Source of the DNA: Bacteroidales bacterium
GTDB taxonomy: Bacteria; Bacteroidota; Bacteroidia; Bacteroidales; UBA932
NCBI GenBank assembly: GCA_017617475.1
Contig: JAFZWC010000034.1
Coordinates: 1-60,058 of the forward strand
DNA: 60,058 bases
Direction of reading: 5' to 3'
Shown here piece by piece: positions 8,159 to 17,253 of this stretch (its first letter is position 1; the number at the start of each line of letters is the position of its first letter). The position numbers and the translations under genes were made by a program. Under the pieces are notes generated by a model. That model saw only the letters and a list, made by a program, of their open reading frames with translations. It did no database searches and was not told the origin of the DNA.

Positions 8159-8914
8159 ATGAAGCGGGTCATTTATACGGTCCTCACAGGCGCATACGAC
8201 CATCTGGTACAGCCGCAGGTGCTGGACCCGTCGTTCGACTATATCTGCTTCACAGACCATGAGGGCCGCGAAGGTATTTGGCAGCTTCGCACCATCCCTT
8301 ATAGCGGCACGCCGCTTTTTCGCGCCCGCTGGGCAAAACTCCATCCCCATGTGCTCCTTCCCGATTTCGACCTGAGCGTTTTTATGGATGCCAACCTCTG
8401 CATTACGGAAGAGGCGTTCTATCAGATAGTTCAGGAGCATGGCCGCGCCGGCGTTTTCTCTGCGCTTCCGCATCCCCAGAGGGACTGCGTCTGGGATGAG
8501 CTACGCTACTGCTACCTTAAAGACAAGCTTTCTACCCGAGCTGCCCTTCGACATCATAAGTATCTGGAATCCATAAGTATGCCCCGTCATTGGGGCCTTT
8601 ATGAAACAGGCATCCTTGTGCGTCGACACCTGGATCCGGCCGTCGTGGCCATTGACGAATCCTGGTGGGCAGCGCTTTCCGCCTCCTGCCCCCGCGATCA
8701 GTTGAGTCTAACACCTGTCCTTTGGCAGCGAGATGTCCGCTTGGAACTCGTTTTCCCGGAGGGAAGTGATGTGAGGAATGTCTCTTGCGTCCACTACGAA
8801 CTTCACCCTTTAACGGGGCAGGAAAACACCCCAGGCAAACTGAACTGGGCAAATATCCGATATAACCTCCGCCTTGCATGGCGCAAAGCCATTCTGCTTT
8901 TATGCCTGAAGTAA
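8159..8914 (+). CDS. DUF616 / TOD1-MUCI70-like glycosyltransferase-related protein
   Basis: About 251 residues, predicted cytoplasmic. The start is set at the ATG at 8159 because the open frame upstream overlaps the flippase gene and gives no family-like sequence. MKRVIYTVLTGAYD at the N-terminus and the YICFTDH and FMDANLCI stretches resemble the DUF616 (TOD1/MUCI70) family, a group of putative glycosyltransferases; the D-x-N element would sit at the nucleotide-sugar site. Its place between a flippase and two GT2 enzymes supports a role in building the same surface glycan. The family assignment rests on motif recall, and the donor and acceptor are unknown. Confidence 0.65.
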   Translation: MKRVIYTVLTGAYDHLVQPQVLDPSFDYICFTDHEGREGIWQLRTIPYSGTPLFRARWAKLHPHVLLPDFDLSVFMDANLCITEEAFYQIVQEHGRAGVFSALPHPQRDCVWDELRYCYLKDKLSTRAALRHHKYLESISMPRHWGLYETGILVRRHLDPAVVAIDESWWAALSASCPRDQLSLTPVLWQRDVRLELVFPEGSDVRNVSCVHYELHPLTGQENTPGKLNWANIRYNLRLAWRKAILLLCLK

Positions 8915-9810
8915 GTATCATCATAGTTTGCATGAACCGTCCGGATATCCTGTTTCCTTGTCTGGACAGTATAAGGGCGCAGAATACCGTGGCCTCTGAA
9001 TGCTGGGTGGTCGCGTATCTGTTCAGCCCCGCCAATTTGCTGGAGCTCAAGGAGAAATACCCTTGGGTAAAGGTGGTGGAAAGCACAGAACCCCGGGGCT
9101 TCTCCGAGAACAATAACCTGGCTTTGAAGATGGCCAGGGGCCGATATTGCTTTGTGGTGAATGACGATACGGTTCAGAAGGCGCCGGTGATAGACCGTCT
9201 GGTGGAGGACATGAAAAGGCTGCCGGACAATGCCGCCGTGGTGTCGCCCCGCATTGTATTGGCCGACGGCAGCCTGCAAACCTGCGGCAGGGGGCCGTGG
9301 AGCGCCTGGCGCTACGCAAAGCATTATCTTCACCGGGTAGACGAAACCCGTCCTTCCCGCTGGAACAAACGGGCCGGTCTCTTCCAGACCTACACCCTTA
9401 ACGGCGCCTGTTTTCTCATTAAGACAGAGGTGTTTAAAAGTTTAGGCTGGTTTGACGAACGCTTCTTCTTCACCCCGGAAGACATAGCTCTGGGGCATGC
9501 CCTGAACGCTGCCGGTTATACGGTCTGGGCCGATGCCGACATTCCCATCACCCACCTGGCCGGAGGGTCTGTGTCGGCCATGGAGCAGGCCATCAAGCCT
9601 GCCCGCGTACGGGGTTCCATGCTCTTCTATGGGGAACCGGGCTGGCTCAAATGCTTCATCTGGTGCTTTGAAGCGGCCCGAGTTGTCAAGTACCTGTTCC
9701 TGCCGCGTTCCCAGCGCAATGTGGTAATGAAAACTACGGCCCAAAACGTCATGAAAACCGTGTTTTCCAGTAAAACGCCCAAAGAGATATTCATTCAGTT
9801 CAAGCCATGA
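8902..9810 (+). CDS. Glycosyltransferase family 2
   Basis: Cytoplasmic GT-A transferase of about 302 residues. The start at 8902 (MPEVSIIIVCMNRPD) begins directly at the family N-terminal strand; an in-frame ATG at 8878 would add eight residues. Nucleotide-binding landmarks are SIIIVCMNR, GFSENNNLAL near residue 65 and the metal-binding FVVNDDT near residue 83. The acceptor-side segment is LNGACFLIKTEVFKSLGWFDERFF near 165, seen in the rhamnosyltransferase-like GT2 branch. The gene overlaps its upstream neighbour by 13 bp and its downstream neighbour by 4 bp, so it is translationally coupled within the polysaccharide unit. Confidence 0.88.
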   Translation: MPEVSIIIVCMNRPDILFPCLDSIRAQNTVASECWVVAYLFSPANLLELKEKYPWVKVVESTEPRGFSENNNLALKMARGRYCFVVNDDTVQKAPVIDRLVEDMKRLPDNAAVVSPRIVLADGSLQTCGRGPWSAWRYAKHYLHRVDETRPSRWNKRAGLFQTYTLNGACFLIKTEVFKSLGWFDERFFFTPEDIALGHALNAAGYTVWADADIPITHLAGGSVSAMEQAIKPARVRGSMLFYGEPGWLKCFIWCFEAARVVKYLFLPRSQRNVVMKTTAQNVMKTVFSSKTPKEIFIQFKP

Positions 9811-10679
9811 AACGTGTCCTTGTCATAGTGGTTGCATACAACGGTATGCGGTGGCTGGAGCGTTGCCTCAGTTCCGTTCCCGCATGGGCCGACGCTTACG
9901 TAGTGGATAACGCTTCCGCGGACGGGTCGGCCGATTATGTAGCTGCTCATTTTCCCCAGGCAAAGCTGGTTAGAAGTGCTGAAAATTTAGGATTTTCCAA
10001 GCCTAATAATATGGGCTTTGAATATGCCCTGGAGCAGGGTTATGACTATGTCTACCTCCTTAATCAGGACGCCTGGCTGGAGGAGGGCGCGCTGGAAAAA
10101 CTGGTAAAGGCCGCCGAGGCGCATCCGGAGTACGGAGTGCTTTCTCCCATGCAGTATCAGGACGGCTATCAGCAGCTTGATAAGCAGTTTGAAAAGAGAT
10201 ACACTCGGGCCAAAGGCCCTCGGTATGACATTCCTGTCGCCCCGAACAAAGCGAGCGGGTCTCCGGTCGAAGTGGACGTTATCATGGCTGCCCACTGGCT
10301 GGTGCCGGTGAGTGTGATCAAGTGCATCGGCCTTTTTGAAGAGACGCTTTTCCCGCTGTACGGGCAGGATGATGACTGGTGTAACAGTTTGCACTTTTCC
10401 GGCCTTAAAATTGGGGTGGTTCCGGGCGCTCGTGCGGTGCACGACAGGGCACAGAGGAAGGAACCTCTGGAAAAGGTGGTTTATCGGAATTACTACATGG
10501 GTTCGCTGGTGAGGCTGTGCGACCCTTCGCGCCCTCTCTGGGAGCGTTTCCTGTTTGTGATGGTCTTTACATGGGTAAAGGCTGTCAAATATGGCAGTCT
10601 CTTGCCCTTCAGGTATTTTCGCCGCATTATTCGGGATTTTTCCAAAGTCCGAATGTGTCGCAGCAGGTCCGGCAAGTAA
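9807..10679 (+). CDS. Glycosyltransferase family 2, rhamnosyltransferase-like
   Basis: A 290-residue GT-A transferase. It begins with the GT2 strand VLVIVVAYNGMRWLERCL and continues with VVDNASADGS near residue 32, ENLGFSKPNNMGF near residue 60 and the metal-site YLLNQDAWLEEG near residue 80. The later FPLYGQDDDWCNSLHFSG segment fits the conserved acidic acceptor region. It overlaps the preceding GT2 gene by four bases (ATGA arrangement) and is the last gene of the flippase unit before the secA promoter. Sugar specificity cannot be read from the sequence. Confidence 0.88.
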   Translation: MKRVLVIVVAYNGMRWLERCLSSVPAWADAYVVDNASADGSADYVAAHFPQAKLVRSAENLGFSKPNNMGFEYALEQGYDYVYLLNQDAWLEEGALEKLVKAAEAHPEYGVLSPMQYQDGYQQLDKQFEKRYTRAKGPRYDIPVAPNKASGSPVEVDVIMAAHWLVPVSVIKCIGLFEETLFPLYGQDDDWCNSLHFSGLKIGVVPGARAVHDRAQRKEPLEKVVYRNYYMGSLVRLCDPSRPLWERFLFVMVFTWVKAVKYGSLLPFRYFRRIIRDFSKVRMCRSRSGK

Positions 10680-10695
10680 TCTTCGCGCGTATATA

Positions 10696-10727
10696 TTTGC
10701 GCGTGTGGGAAAAAGTGTGTATCTTTG
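10696..10727 (+). promoter_or_regulatory. Consensus promoter of secA
   Basis: TTTG (10696-10699) followed after exactly 20 bp by TATCTTTG (10720-10727), a full match to TTTG-N20-TAnnTTTG. The following CATGATTAAA repeats the extension seen at the serine palmitoyltransferase promoter. It lies 26 bp before the secA start codon. Confidence 0.85.
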
Positions 10728-10753
10728 CATGATTAAACACGCATTGAACACAC

Positions 10754-13700
10754 ATGGCTTTAGCTGATATACTCAAGAAAGTCTTTGGCTCCAAAAGTGA
10801 CCGGGACATGAAAGAAGTCCGGCCAATCCTGGACAAGGTATTGGCCGTTTATCCTGAAATTGACGCCCTTACGGCCGACGGTCTGCGAGATCGCAGCGCC
10901 GCCATCCGCCAGAAGATAGCCCTGGTAGAGAAGCCGTTCGAAGACCGCATAGCGGAGATTAAGGCCGAGCTGGAGAAAGACATCCCCGTAGAGGACAAAG
11001 TCAAGCTGGCCACCGAAAGCGACAAACTGGTGAAGGAAGAGGACGAGGCCATTGAGAAAGTACTCATGGAAGTATTGCCGGAAACCTTCGCCATAGTAAA
11101 GTCCACCGCCCGCCGCTTCGCCCAGAACGAGAGCCTGAGGGTAAAGGCTTCCCAGTTCGACCGTGACCTGGCCGCCGCCGGAAAGGATTTCCTGGGAATC
11201 GACGGGGACGACGCTGTCTGGCACAACCACTGGCTGGCCGGAGGTAACGAGATAACCTGGGACATGATCCATTACGATGTCCAGCTCATCGGCGGTATCG
11301 TACTGCACCAGGGTAAGATCGCAGAAATGGCAACCGGTGAAGGTAAGACCCTGGTGGCCACCCTGCCCGTGTTCCTGAACGCCCTGGCCGGCAAAGGCGT
11401 GCACGTGGTTACCGTTAACGACTATCTGTCCAAGCGTGACTCGGAGTGGATGGGCCCGCTCTACATGTTCCACGGCCTTTCCGTAGACTGCATTGACAAG
11501 CACCAGCCCAACTCCGACGCCCGCAAGAAGGCATACGAGTGCGACATCACCTTCGGCACCAACAACGAGTTCGGCTTCGACTACCTGAGAGACAACATGG
11601 CCACCCGCATGACGGACCTGGTGCAGCGCAAGCATCACTACGCCATAGTGGACGAGGTAGACTCCGTGCTCATTGACGACGCCCGTACCCCGCTCATCAT
11701 CTCCGGCCCCATGGAAAAGGCGTCCGGAGACGAACAGTTCATGGAGTATCGGCCCTACGTGGAAAACCTGTACAACAAGCAGCGCGCCCTTATCAACACC
11801 ACCCTCAACGAGGCCAAGAAACTCATCGCCGCCGGCGACGAGGCCGAGGGCGGCAAGCTGCTGTTCCGTTGCCACAAGGGTCTGCCCAAATACCAGCCGC
11901 TCATCAAGTTCCTGTCCGAGCCCGGCATGAAGCAGCTCATGCAGAAGACCGAGGCCTACTACCTGCAGGACAACGAGCGTGAGATGCCGGTGGTGACGGA
12001 CGAGCTTTACTTCGTCATCAACGAGGTCCTCAATTCCGTGGATATGACGGACAAGGGCCACGACACCCTGGCCGGAAGCGTAAGCGACCCCAACTTCTTC
12101 GTGCTGCCGGACATGGGAAGCGCCATTGCCGATATCACCCACGACCAGACCCTCTCCGCTGCTGAAAAGGCAGAGAAGAAGGATGCCCTCATGGAAGACT
12201 TCTCCCTCAAGAGCGAGCGCGTGCACACCGTTCTCCAGCTCCTGAAGGCGTACGCCATGTTCACCAAGGACGTCGACTACGTCATAGTGGATAACAAGGT
12301 GAAGATAGTGGACGAGAGCACCGGCCGTATCATGGAAGGCCGCCGCTGGAGCGACGGTCTGCACCAGGCCGTGGAAGCCAAGGAAAACGTGAAGGTGGAA
12401 GCCGCCACGCAAACCTTCGCCACTGTCACCCTGCAGAATTACTTCCGCATGTACCACAAGCTGGCCGGTATGACCGGTACGGCCGAAACGGAAGCCGGTG
12501 AATTCTGGGACATCTACAAACTGGACGTGGTGGTCATCCCCACCAACCGCCCGGTCATCAGGGATGACCAGGACGATATCATCTACAAGACCAAGAAGGC
12601 CAAGTTCAACGCCGTCATCGACAAGGTGGTGGAACTCTCCAATGCCGGACGCCCGGTGCTGGTGGGTACCACGGATGTGGAAACGTCCGAACTGCTGGCC
12701 CGCATGATGCGCATCCGCGGCATCATAGCCAACGTGCTCAACGCCAAGGAACACGCCCGTGAGGCAGAGATCGTGGCCCAGGCCGGCCAGAAGGGGAAGG
12801 TGACCATCGCCACCAACATGGCGGGCCGTGGTACGGATATCAAGCTTACCCCTGAGGTAAAGGCCGCCGGCGGTCTGGCCATCATCGGCACCACCCGGCA
12901 CGATTCCCGCCGTGTAGACCGTCAGCTGCGTGGCCGCGCCGGCCGTCAGGGAGACCCCGGAAGCTCCTGCTTCTACATTTCCCTGGAAGACGACCTCATG
13001 CGCAAGTTCGGCAGCGAACGCATTGCCGGCGTGGTAGATAAGCTGGGTATGGCCGACGACGAGGCCCTGGTGAGCGGCATGCTTTCCAAGAGCATCGAGA
13101 CGGCCCAGAAGAAAGTGGAAGAGAACCACTTCGGCTGGCGCAAGCGCACGCTGGAATATGACGACGTCATGAACTATCAGCGTGAAGCCGTGTATGCCCG
13201 CCGCCGCAACGCCCTTTCCGGAGAACGCATCGAGATCGATGTCCAGAACATGATGGAGGACACCGCCAACATCCTGGTGCAGCAGAGCGAGGGCATGCCT
13301 TTCGAGGCCTTTGAAGAGTACGTGATGAGCAAACTCTCCATGGACCTGGGCTTCGACGAGGCATTCTATGCCGATGCCAAGCCCGAGGAGATTGCCGCCA
13401 AGCTCACCGCCCACATGCAGGAGGTTTACGACCGCCGCATGAACACCATGGTGGAGCGCGTGAACCCCGTCATCAAGACGGTGTATGAGAAGCAGGGCAC
13501 CATGTACGAGAACATCGCCATCCCCATCTCCAACGGCAAGCGCCAGCTCACCCTGAGCGTGAACCTCAAGAAAGCCTACGAGACCGAGAGCCGGGAAATT
13601 GCCAAGGCCCTGAGCCGCAACATCATCCTGTACTATATCGACGATTACTGGAAGCAGCATCTGCGCGACATGGACGACCTCCGTCAAAGCGTGCAGAATG

Positions 13701-14041
13701 CCACTTATGAACAGAAAGACCCGCTGGTGGTGTACAAGCTGGAAAGCTACAACCTGTTCACCGAAATGCTGGAGAACCTGAACGAGCACGTGCTGAATTT
13801 CCTGCTCCGCGCCTTTATCCCGCTCAGGGACGCCTCCGACGCCCGCGAGGCCCGTCTGGCCCAGCAGCCCAACCGCAACCTGCAGCAGCTTCGCCACACA
13901 GACCCGTCGCAGCTCACCACCAATGGCGAGCAGCGCTCCCGCATGCCCGTGAAGGTGGACAAGCAGGTAGGCCGAAACGACCCCTGCCCCTGCGGCAGCG
14001 GCCTCAAATACAAGAATTGCCACGGTAAAGGCACGGTTTAG
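10754..14041 (+). CDS. secA: Preprotein translocase ATPase SecA
   Basis: Motor ATPase that drives proteins through SecYEG. At 1095 residues it is longer than the E. coli protein (about 900), as is usual in Bacteroidetes, where the nucleotide-binding region carries insertions. Walker A is EMATGEGKT near residue 193 and Walker B is IVDEVDSVLID near residue 300. The helicase motifs TNMAGRGTDI and RQLRGRAGRQGDPG lie near 695-735. The C-terminal zinc-binding motif CPCGSGLKYKNCHG (about 1077-1090) for SecB or ribosome contact is intact. The gene has a perfect consensus promoter and is followed 26 bp later by two bactofilin genes that may be cotranscribed. Confidence 0.98.
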   Translation: MALADILKKVFGSKSDRDMKEVRPILDKVLAVYPEIDALTADGLRDRSAAIRQKIALVEKPFEDRIAEIKAELEKDIPVEDKVKLATESDKLVKEEDEAIEKVLMEVLPETFAIVKSTARRFAQNESLRVKASQFDRDLAAAGKDFLGIDGDDAVWHNHWLAGGNEITWDMIHYDVQLIGGIVLHQGKIAEMATGEGKTLVATLPVFLNALAGKGVHVVTVNDYLSKRDSEWMGPLYMFHGLSVDCIDKHQPNSDARKKAYECDITFGTNNEFGFDYLRDNMATRMTDLVQRKHHYAIVDEVDSVLIDDARTPLIISGPMEKASGDEQFMEYRPYVENLYNKQRALINTTLNEAKKLIAAGDEAEGGKLLFRCHKGLPKYQPLIKFLSEPGMKQLMQKTEAYYLQDNEREMPVVTDELYFVINEVLNSVDMTDKGHDTLAGSVSDPNFFVLPDMGSAIADITHDQTLSAAEKAEKKDALMEDFSLKSERVHTVLQLLKAYAMFTKDVDYVIVDNKVKIVDESTGRIMEGRRWSDGLHQAVEAKENVKVEAATQTFATVTLQNYFRMYHKLAGMTGTAETEAGEFWDIYKLDVVVIPTNRPVIRDDQDDIIYKTKKAKFNAVIDKVVELSNAGRPVLVGTTDVETSELLARMMRIRGIIANVLNAKEHAREAEIVAQAGQKGKVTIATNMAGRGTDIKLTPEVKAAGGLAIIGTTRHDSRRVDRQLRGRAGRQGDPGSSCFYISLEDDLMRKFGSERIAGVVDKLGMADDEALVSGMLSKSIETAQKKVEENHFGWRKRTLEYDDVMNYQREAVYARRRNALSGERIEIDVQNMMEDTANILVQQSEGMPFEAFEEYVMSKLSMDLGFDEAFYADAKPEEIAAKLTAHMQEVYDRRMNTMVERVNPVIKTVYEKQGTMYENIAIPISNGKRQLTLSVNLKKAYETESREIAKALSRNIILYYIDDYWKQHLRDMDDLRQSVQNATYEQKDPLVVYKLESYNLFTEMLENLNEHVLNFLLRAFIPLRDASDAREARLAQQPNRNLQQLRHTDPSQLTTNGEQRSRMPVKVDKQVGRNDPCPCGSGLKYKNCHGKGTV

Positions 14042-14067
14042 AAATTAATAACAAACAAAACATACGT

Positions 14068-14502
14068 ATGGATACCAATGTTAACATGAACGAGGTGAGC
14101 CGCATTTCCGCGGGCACCGTATTCAATGGAGAAATCACTTCCTCCAACGACATTCGCATCGACGGTCAGTTCGAGGGACGCATCAACTCCAAGGGACGCC
14201 TTGTGGTGGGTGAGCGCGCCGTAGTGAACGGAGATGTGATTTGCACCAATGTAGACTTCAGCGGAACCATGTCCAAGGGCACCTTCTATGTGCAGGATAC
14301 CCTGGCCCTGAAAGCCGGTTGCTCTGTGGACGGAGACCTGCGTTTCAAACGCCTTCAGGTGGATTTGGACGCCAAGATCAATGGCAATCTGCGCGTTTTG
14401 AACGAAAAGGAATTTGATCAGATCGCCCAGCAGAAGACTCCTGTAAAGCCCGCTGCCACGGCACAAGTAAAGGTAGAAAATGGCACTGTGGGGAAAGAAT
14501 AA
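14068..14502 (+). CDS. Bactofilin
   Basis: A 144-residue cytoskeletal protein that polymerises without nucleotide and usually scaffolds cell-wall or polarity functions. The right-handed beta-helix domain covers about residues 12-112, with the usual short glycine/valine repeats (GEITSSNDIRIDGQFEG, GRLVVGERAVVNGDV). The tail is short and low in complexity. It starts 26 bp after secA and overlaps the next bactofilin gene by 23 bp. The pair looks like a tandem duplication with diverged tails. Confidence 0.92.
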   Translation: MDTNVNMNEVSRISAGTVFNGEITSSNDIRIDGQFEGRINSKGRLVVGERAVVNGDVICTNVDFSGTMSKGTFYVQDTLALKAGCSVDGDLRFKRLQVDLDAKINGNLRVLNEKEFDQIAQQKTPVKPAATAQVKVENGTVGKE

Positions 14503-14977
14503 CGAGGACGAGAAACATCCTTATGTAGAAACCAAGACGAATCACACTGTTATGGCAAATACTGTAAACGTAAATGATGTCAACCGCATTGCCGCCGGCG
14601 CCAAGTTTACCGGTGACATAGCGACTGTTAACGATATCCGTATTGACGGCGCCTTCGAAGGCCGTCTGTACTCCGAAGCCCGCGTAGTAGTGGGAGAGAA
14701 GGCCGTGGTGAAAGGCGATATCTTCGCCACCTATCTGGACTTCAACGGCACCATGCTGGGCGGTAACTTCTATGTGAAAGATACCCTTTCCCTCAAGACC
14801 GGCTGCACGGTTGAGGGCGACCTTTACTTCCAGCGCTTCCAGGTGGAACTGGACGCCAAGTTCACCGGCCGGTGCCAGGTAATGAGCGAGGCCGATTTCC
14901 ACAAGGTGGCTTCTCCCATGGAGACCATGCTGCGTAAGGCGGCCCAGCCTGCCCGTCCTGTGGAAAAAGCAGAGTAA
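14480..14977 (+). CDS. Bactofilin, second copy
   Basis: A 165-residue paralog of the preceding gene, with a beta-helix core at about residues 33-135 (FTGDIATVNDIRIDGAFEG, ARVVVGEKAVVKGDI). A 25-residue polar N-terminal extension precedes the core. MANTVNVNDVNRI at residue 25 offers an alternative start that would align exactly with the first copy. With the start used here the gene overlaps its neighbour by 23 bp, suggesting translational coupling and co-assembly of the two bactofilins. The C-terminus is a short basic and proline-containing tail. Confidence 0.9.
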   Translation: MALWGKNNEDEKHPYVETKTNHTVMANTVNVNDVNRIAAGAKFTGDIATVNDIRIDGAFEGRLYSEARVVVGEKAVVKGDIFATYLDFNGTMLGGNFYVKDTLSLKTGCTVEGDLYFQRFQVELDAKFTGRCQVMSEADFHKVASPMETMLRKAAQPARPVEKAE

Positions 14978-15008
14978 GATGATTAGTTTAGTATTATAAC
15001 CGTTAACT

Positions 15009-17150
15009 ATGAAAAAGTGTTTAGTGATAGTGTTCTCCCTTGTGGCGGCAGTGGCTGTGATGAGTTCCTGCACCAAGGACCTGGAACGCTACAATGAGCT
15101 GATTCCCGTAGAGAATCCCTTCGAGGATGCCCTCCCTACGGGGTATTACAGCTATGCCCAGATTTCCGTGCCCGCCGCAACGGATATGGTGTACATTGAA
15201 TACGTGTATCAGGATGGCACCATCAAGACCATCGAGCAGCCGGTTACCCCCACGGTAACAGTGCCCACCGATGGCAAGGAGGTGGAGCCCTTCGGTACGG
15301 TCAGGCTCATGTTCCAGGCCGACAAGCCCGCCTTGGTAAAGCGCGTATATTACACCATGAGCGAAGCCACCAAGGCAGAGGGAGAAGACGAGATTTACGC
15401 CCTTGAAGATTTTCCGCTGGACCAGATTTCCTCCGGCGAGTTTGGTAAAACCCGTTATGTGCAGGTTCAATGGAATTTTGCCTGGGTTAATTCCGAGGAA
15501 ACCGGTTGGCAGAACACCCCGACCTATCCCAAGGATGTGGTGTTTTATGACAAATACTGGAATCACACCCTGCATTACAAATATGCCTACGCTGGCGGCG
15601 TGGCCGGTGAAGGCTATTTCCTGACTGACTGCTATGAGATTGTGGATCATGTTGTCACGGCCATCAAAAACAGCTATTGCGAGAGTTGCGGTACCGGTTG
15701 CCCTAACTGCATGCCCTGGGGATGTTCCTGCGGCTGCGGTGGTTGGGGTCCCAACGGTGATCCCGTGCTTAAGAGCAATCCCTACTTCGAGCCTTCCGGT
15801 GACACCACCGCCGATGCCGATTCCGACGCCGTCGTGGTGGACCGTGGCACGCCCGGTACCACCTCCATCGGCGATGGCGGAACCGTGACCGTTGGCCAGG
15901 ATGGTACCATCATCGTGGACTATGCTCCTGCCGATATGGATACCGTCCAACTGCCGGAACCCGCTTCCTTCTCTACTGAGGACGGCGTGTTTACCACGTA
16001 TCACTCCTATGGTGTGGTCATGTTTGACGACCGCTTCCCCAGCCTGCCGGACCCTGACTACATGTACGACTTCAACGACGTGGTTGTGGATTACGCCATT
16101 GATGCCGTTACCGTGGCCGACGAAGCCCTTGCGGCCGAAGGCTGGAGGGAAAAGGTGAAAGTGACCATGCACGTGCGTGCGCTGGGAGGTGACGACCCTA
16201 TCAGCGTGGGTGTGGTCCTGGAAGGTTTCAACACGGATTATGTGGATTATCTGGATGAGAGTATGACCCTGGACAGCGGCACTCACGGTGAGCTTCCTGT
16301 CTGGACTATAACCACTCTTCAGGAAAATTCGCTCCACTATGACCCTCTGGAGGGAAATCCATTTAGGACTGACGAGAAATCAAAATCTCGTCCCGCTCTT
16401 GAGATCGGCCGTCTGCAGGCTCTGAATTCCGTAGATGGAAGAAGCACGGGCGGCAGAACATCCGGCAACGAGGTTTACCAGTACATTGACAGGGAGGGGA
16501 ATGCTATCGACCATGTGTTCAACCCGGCCCGCAAGCAATGGGACAACTGGAAGACCCCCGATGAAAGCCAGTACGATGAAGGGCTTGACGCTCTCTATCA
16601 AGATAATAGGGGAATGACGCTTAAGAAAATCCAGGATTATAAGCTTTACAATACCGTTCCGGGATATTTAAACGTGGCTGGCGGTCTGTACACTTATACC
16701 GTGGAGTACTACATCAAGCCCCGTGCTGATATGAGTCCCGAAAAACGGGCCGCTTGCCTGGCCAACATGATAGAGACGGTGACGAATACCAACAACCAGA
16801 ACTTCTACATTGTGAAGAAGAACAAAGGTGGCGCCGTGGGTCTTAAAGGTTATGCGCCGCTTGATGTCAAGGTCAAGGAGTCTGATTACAAGAATGGTTA
16901 CAGAGCCACATACGACAAGATTGTGTCCGAGAATGCGTCTCATTTTGACCAGTCTACCTTCTACAGTGCAAGCAACGGTATGGTTTGGGGCTTCAAGTGC
17001 CCGGTCCTCACCCGTCACACCTGGGAGCTGATGCCTTTCGCCGTGGCCTATCCCAACTACCAAGCCTGGGTCGAGTCCAATGGTGCCAGTCATTCCGACT
17101 GGTATAAGGACGCTTCCGTAAACTACACCGCCCTCGTCTGCGAGTGGTAG
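15009..17150 (+). CDS. LruC-domain lipoprotein with a cysteine-rich insert
   Basis: Surface or periplasmic lipoprotein of 713 residues with signal peptide and lipobox (AVMSSC, Cys at about residue 20). The C-terminal two thirds match the LruC/DUF4842 type found in Bacteroidetes and Leptospira; the signature LPDPDYMYDFNDVVVDY lies near residue 350. The N-terminal 200 residues are beta-rich and unassigned. An unusual segment near residues 223-240 has seven cysteines in the pattern CxxCxxxCxxCxxxxCxCxC, followed by an Asp/Thr-rich linker. The cysteine pattern could bind metal or form disulfides. The gene sits between the bactofilins and the exopolysaccharide operon, with its own hairpin downstream. 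Function unknown. Confidence 0.75.
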   Translation: MKKCLVIVFSLVAAVAVMSSCTKDLERYNELIPVENPFEDALPTGYYSYAQISVPAATDMVYIEYVYQDGTIKTIEQPVTPTVTVPTDGKEVEPFGTVRLMFQADKPALVKRVYYTMSEATKAEGEDEIYALEDFPLDQISSGEFGKTRYVQVQWNFAWVNSEETGWQNTPTYPKDVVFYDKYWNHTLHYKYAYAGGVAGEGYFLTDCYEIVDHVVTAIKNSYCESCGTGCPNCMPWGCSCGCGGWGPNGDPVLKSNPYFEPSGDTTADADSDAVVVDRGTPGTTSIGDGGTVTVGQDGTIIVDYAPADMDTVQLPEPASFSTEDGVFTTYHSYGVVMFDDRFPSLPDPDYMYDFNDVVVDYAIDAVTVADEALAAEGWREKVKVTMHVRALGGDDPISVGVVLEGFNTDYVDYLDESMTLDSGTHGELPVWTITTLQENSLHYDPLEGNPFRTDEKSKSRPALEIGRLQALNSVDGRSTGGRTSGNEVYQYIDREGNAIDHVFNPARKQWDNWKTPDESQYDEGLDALYQDNRGMTLKKIQDYKLYNTVPGYLNVAGGLYTYTVEYYIKPRADMSPEKRAACLANMIETVTNTNNQNFYIVKKNKGGAVGLKGYAPLDVKVKESDYKNGYRATYDKIVSENASHFDQSTFYSASNGMVWGFKCPVLTRHTWELMPFAVAYPNYQAWVESNGASHSDWYKDASVNYTALVCEW

Positions 17151-17165
17151 TTTAGCTATCCCCGT

Positions 17166-17202
17166 ACCCTTTCCCAAGGCCTTTACCGGCATGGGAAAGG
17201 GT
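17166..17202 (+). terminator. Hairpin downstream of the LruC lipoprotein gene
   Basis: An 11-bp perfect stem, ACCCTTTCCCA (17166-17176) with TGGGAAAGGGT (17192-17202), with imperfect pairing extending outwards. No strong T-run follows, so termination is likely but not certain. Confidence 0.55.
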
Positions 17203-17253
17203 GTGGTGGCTATATAAGTAAGGTAATTATTGAAATTATTTAAGATCATATAG

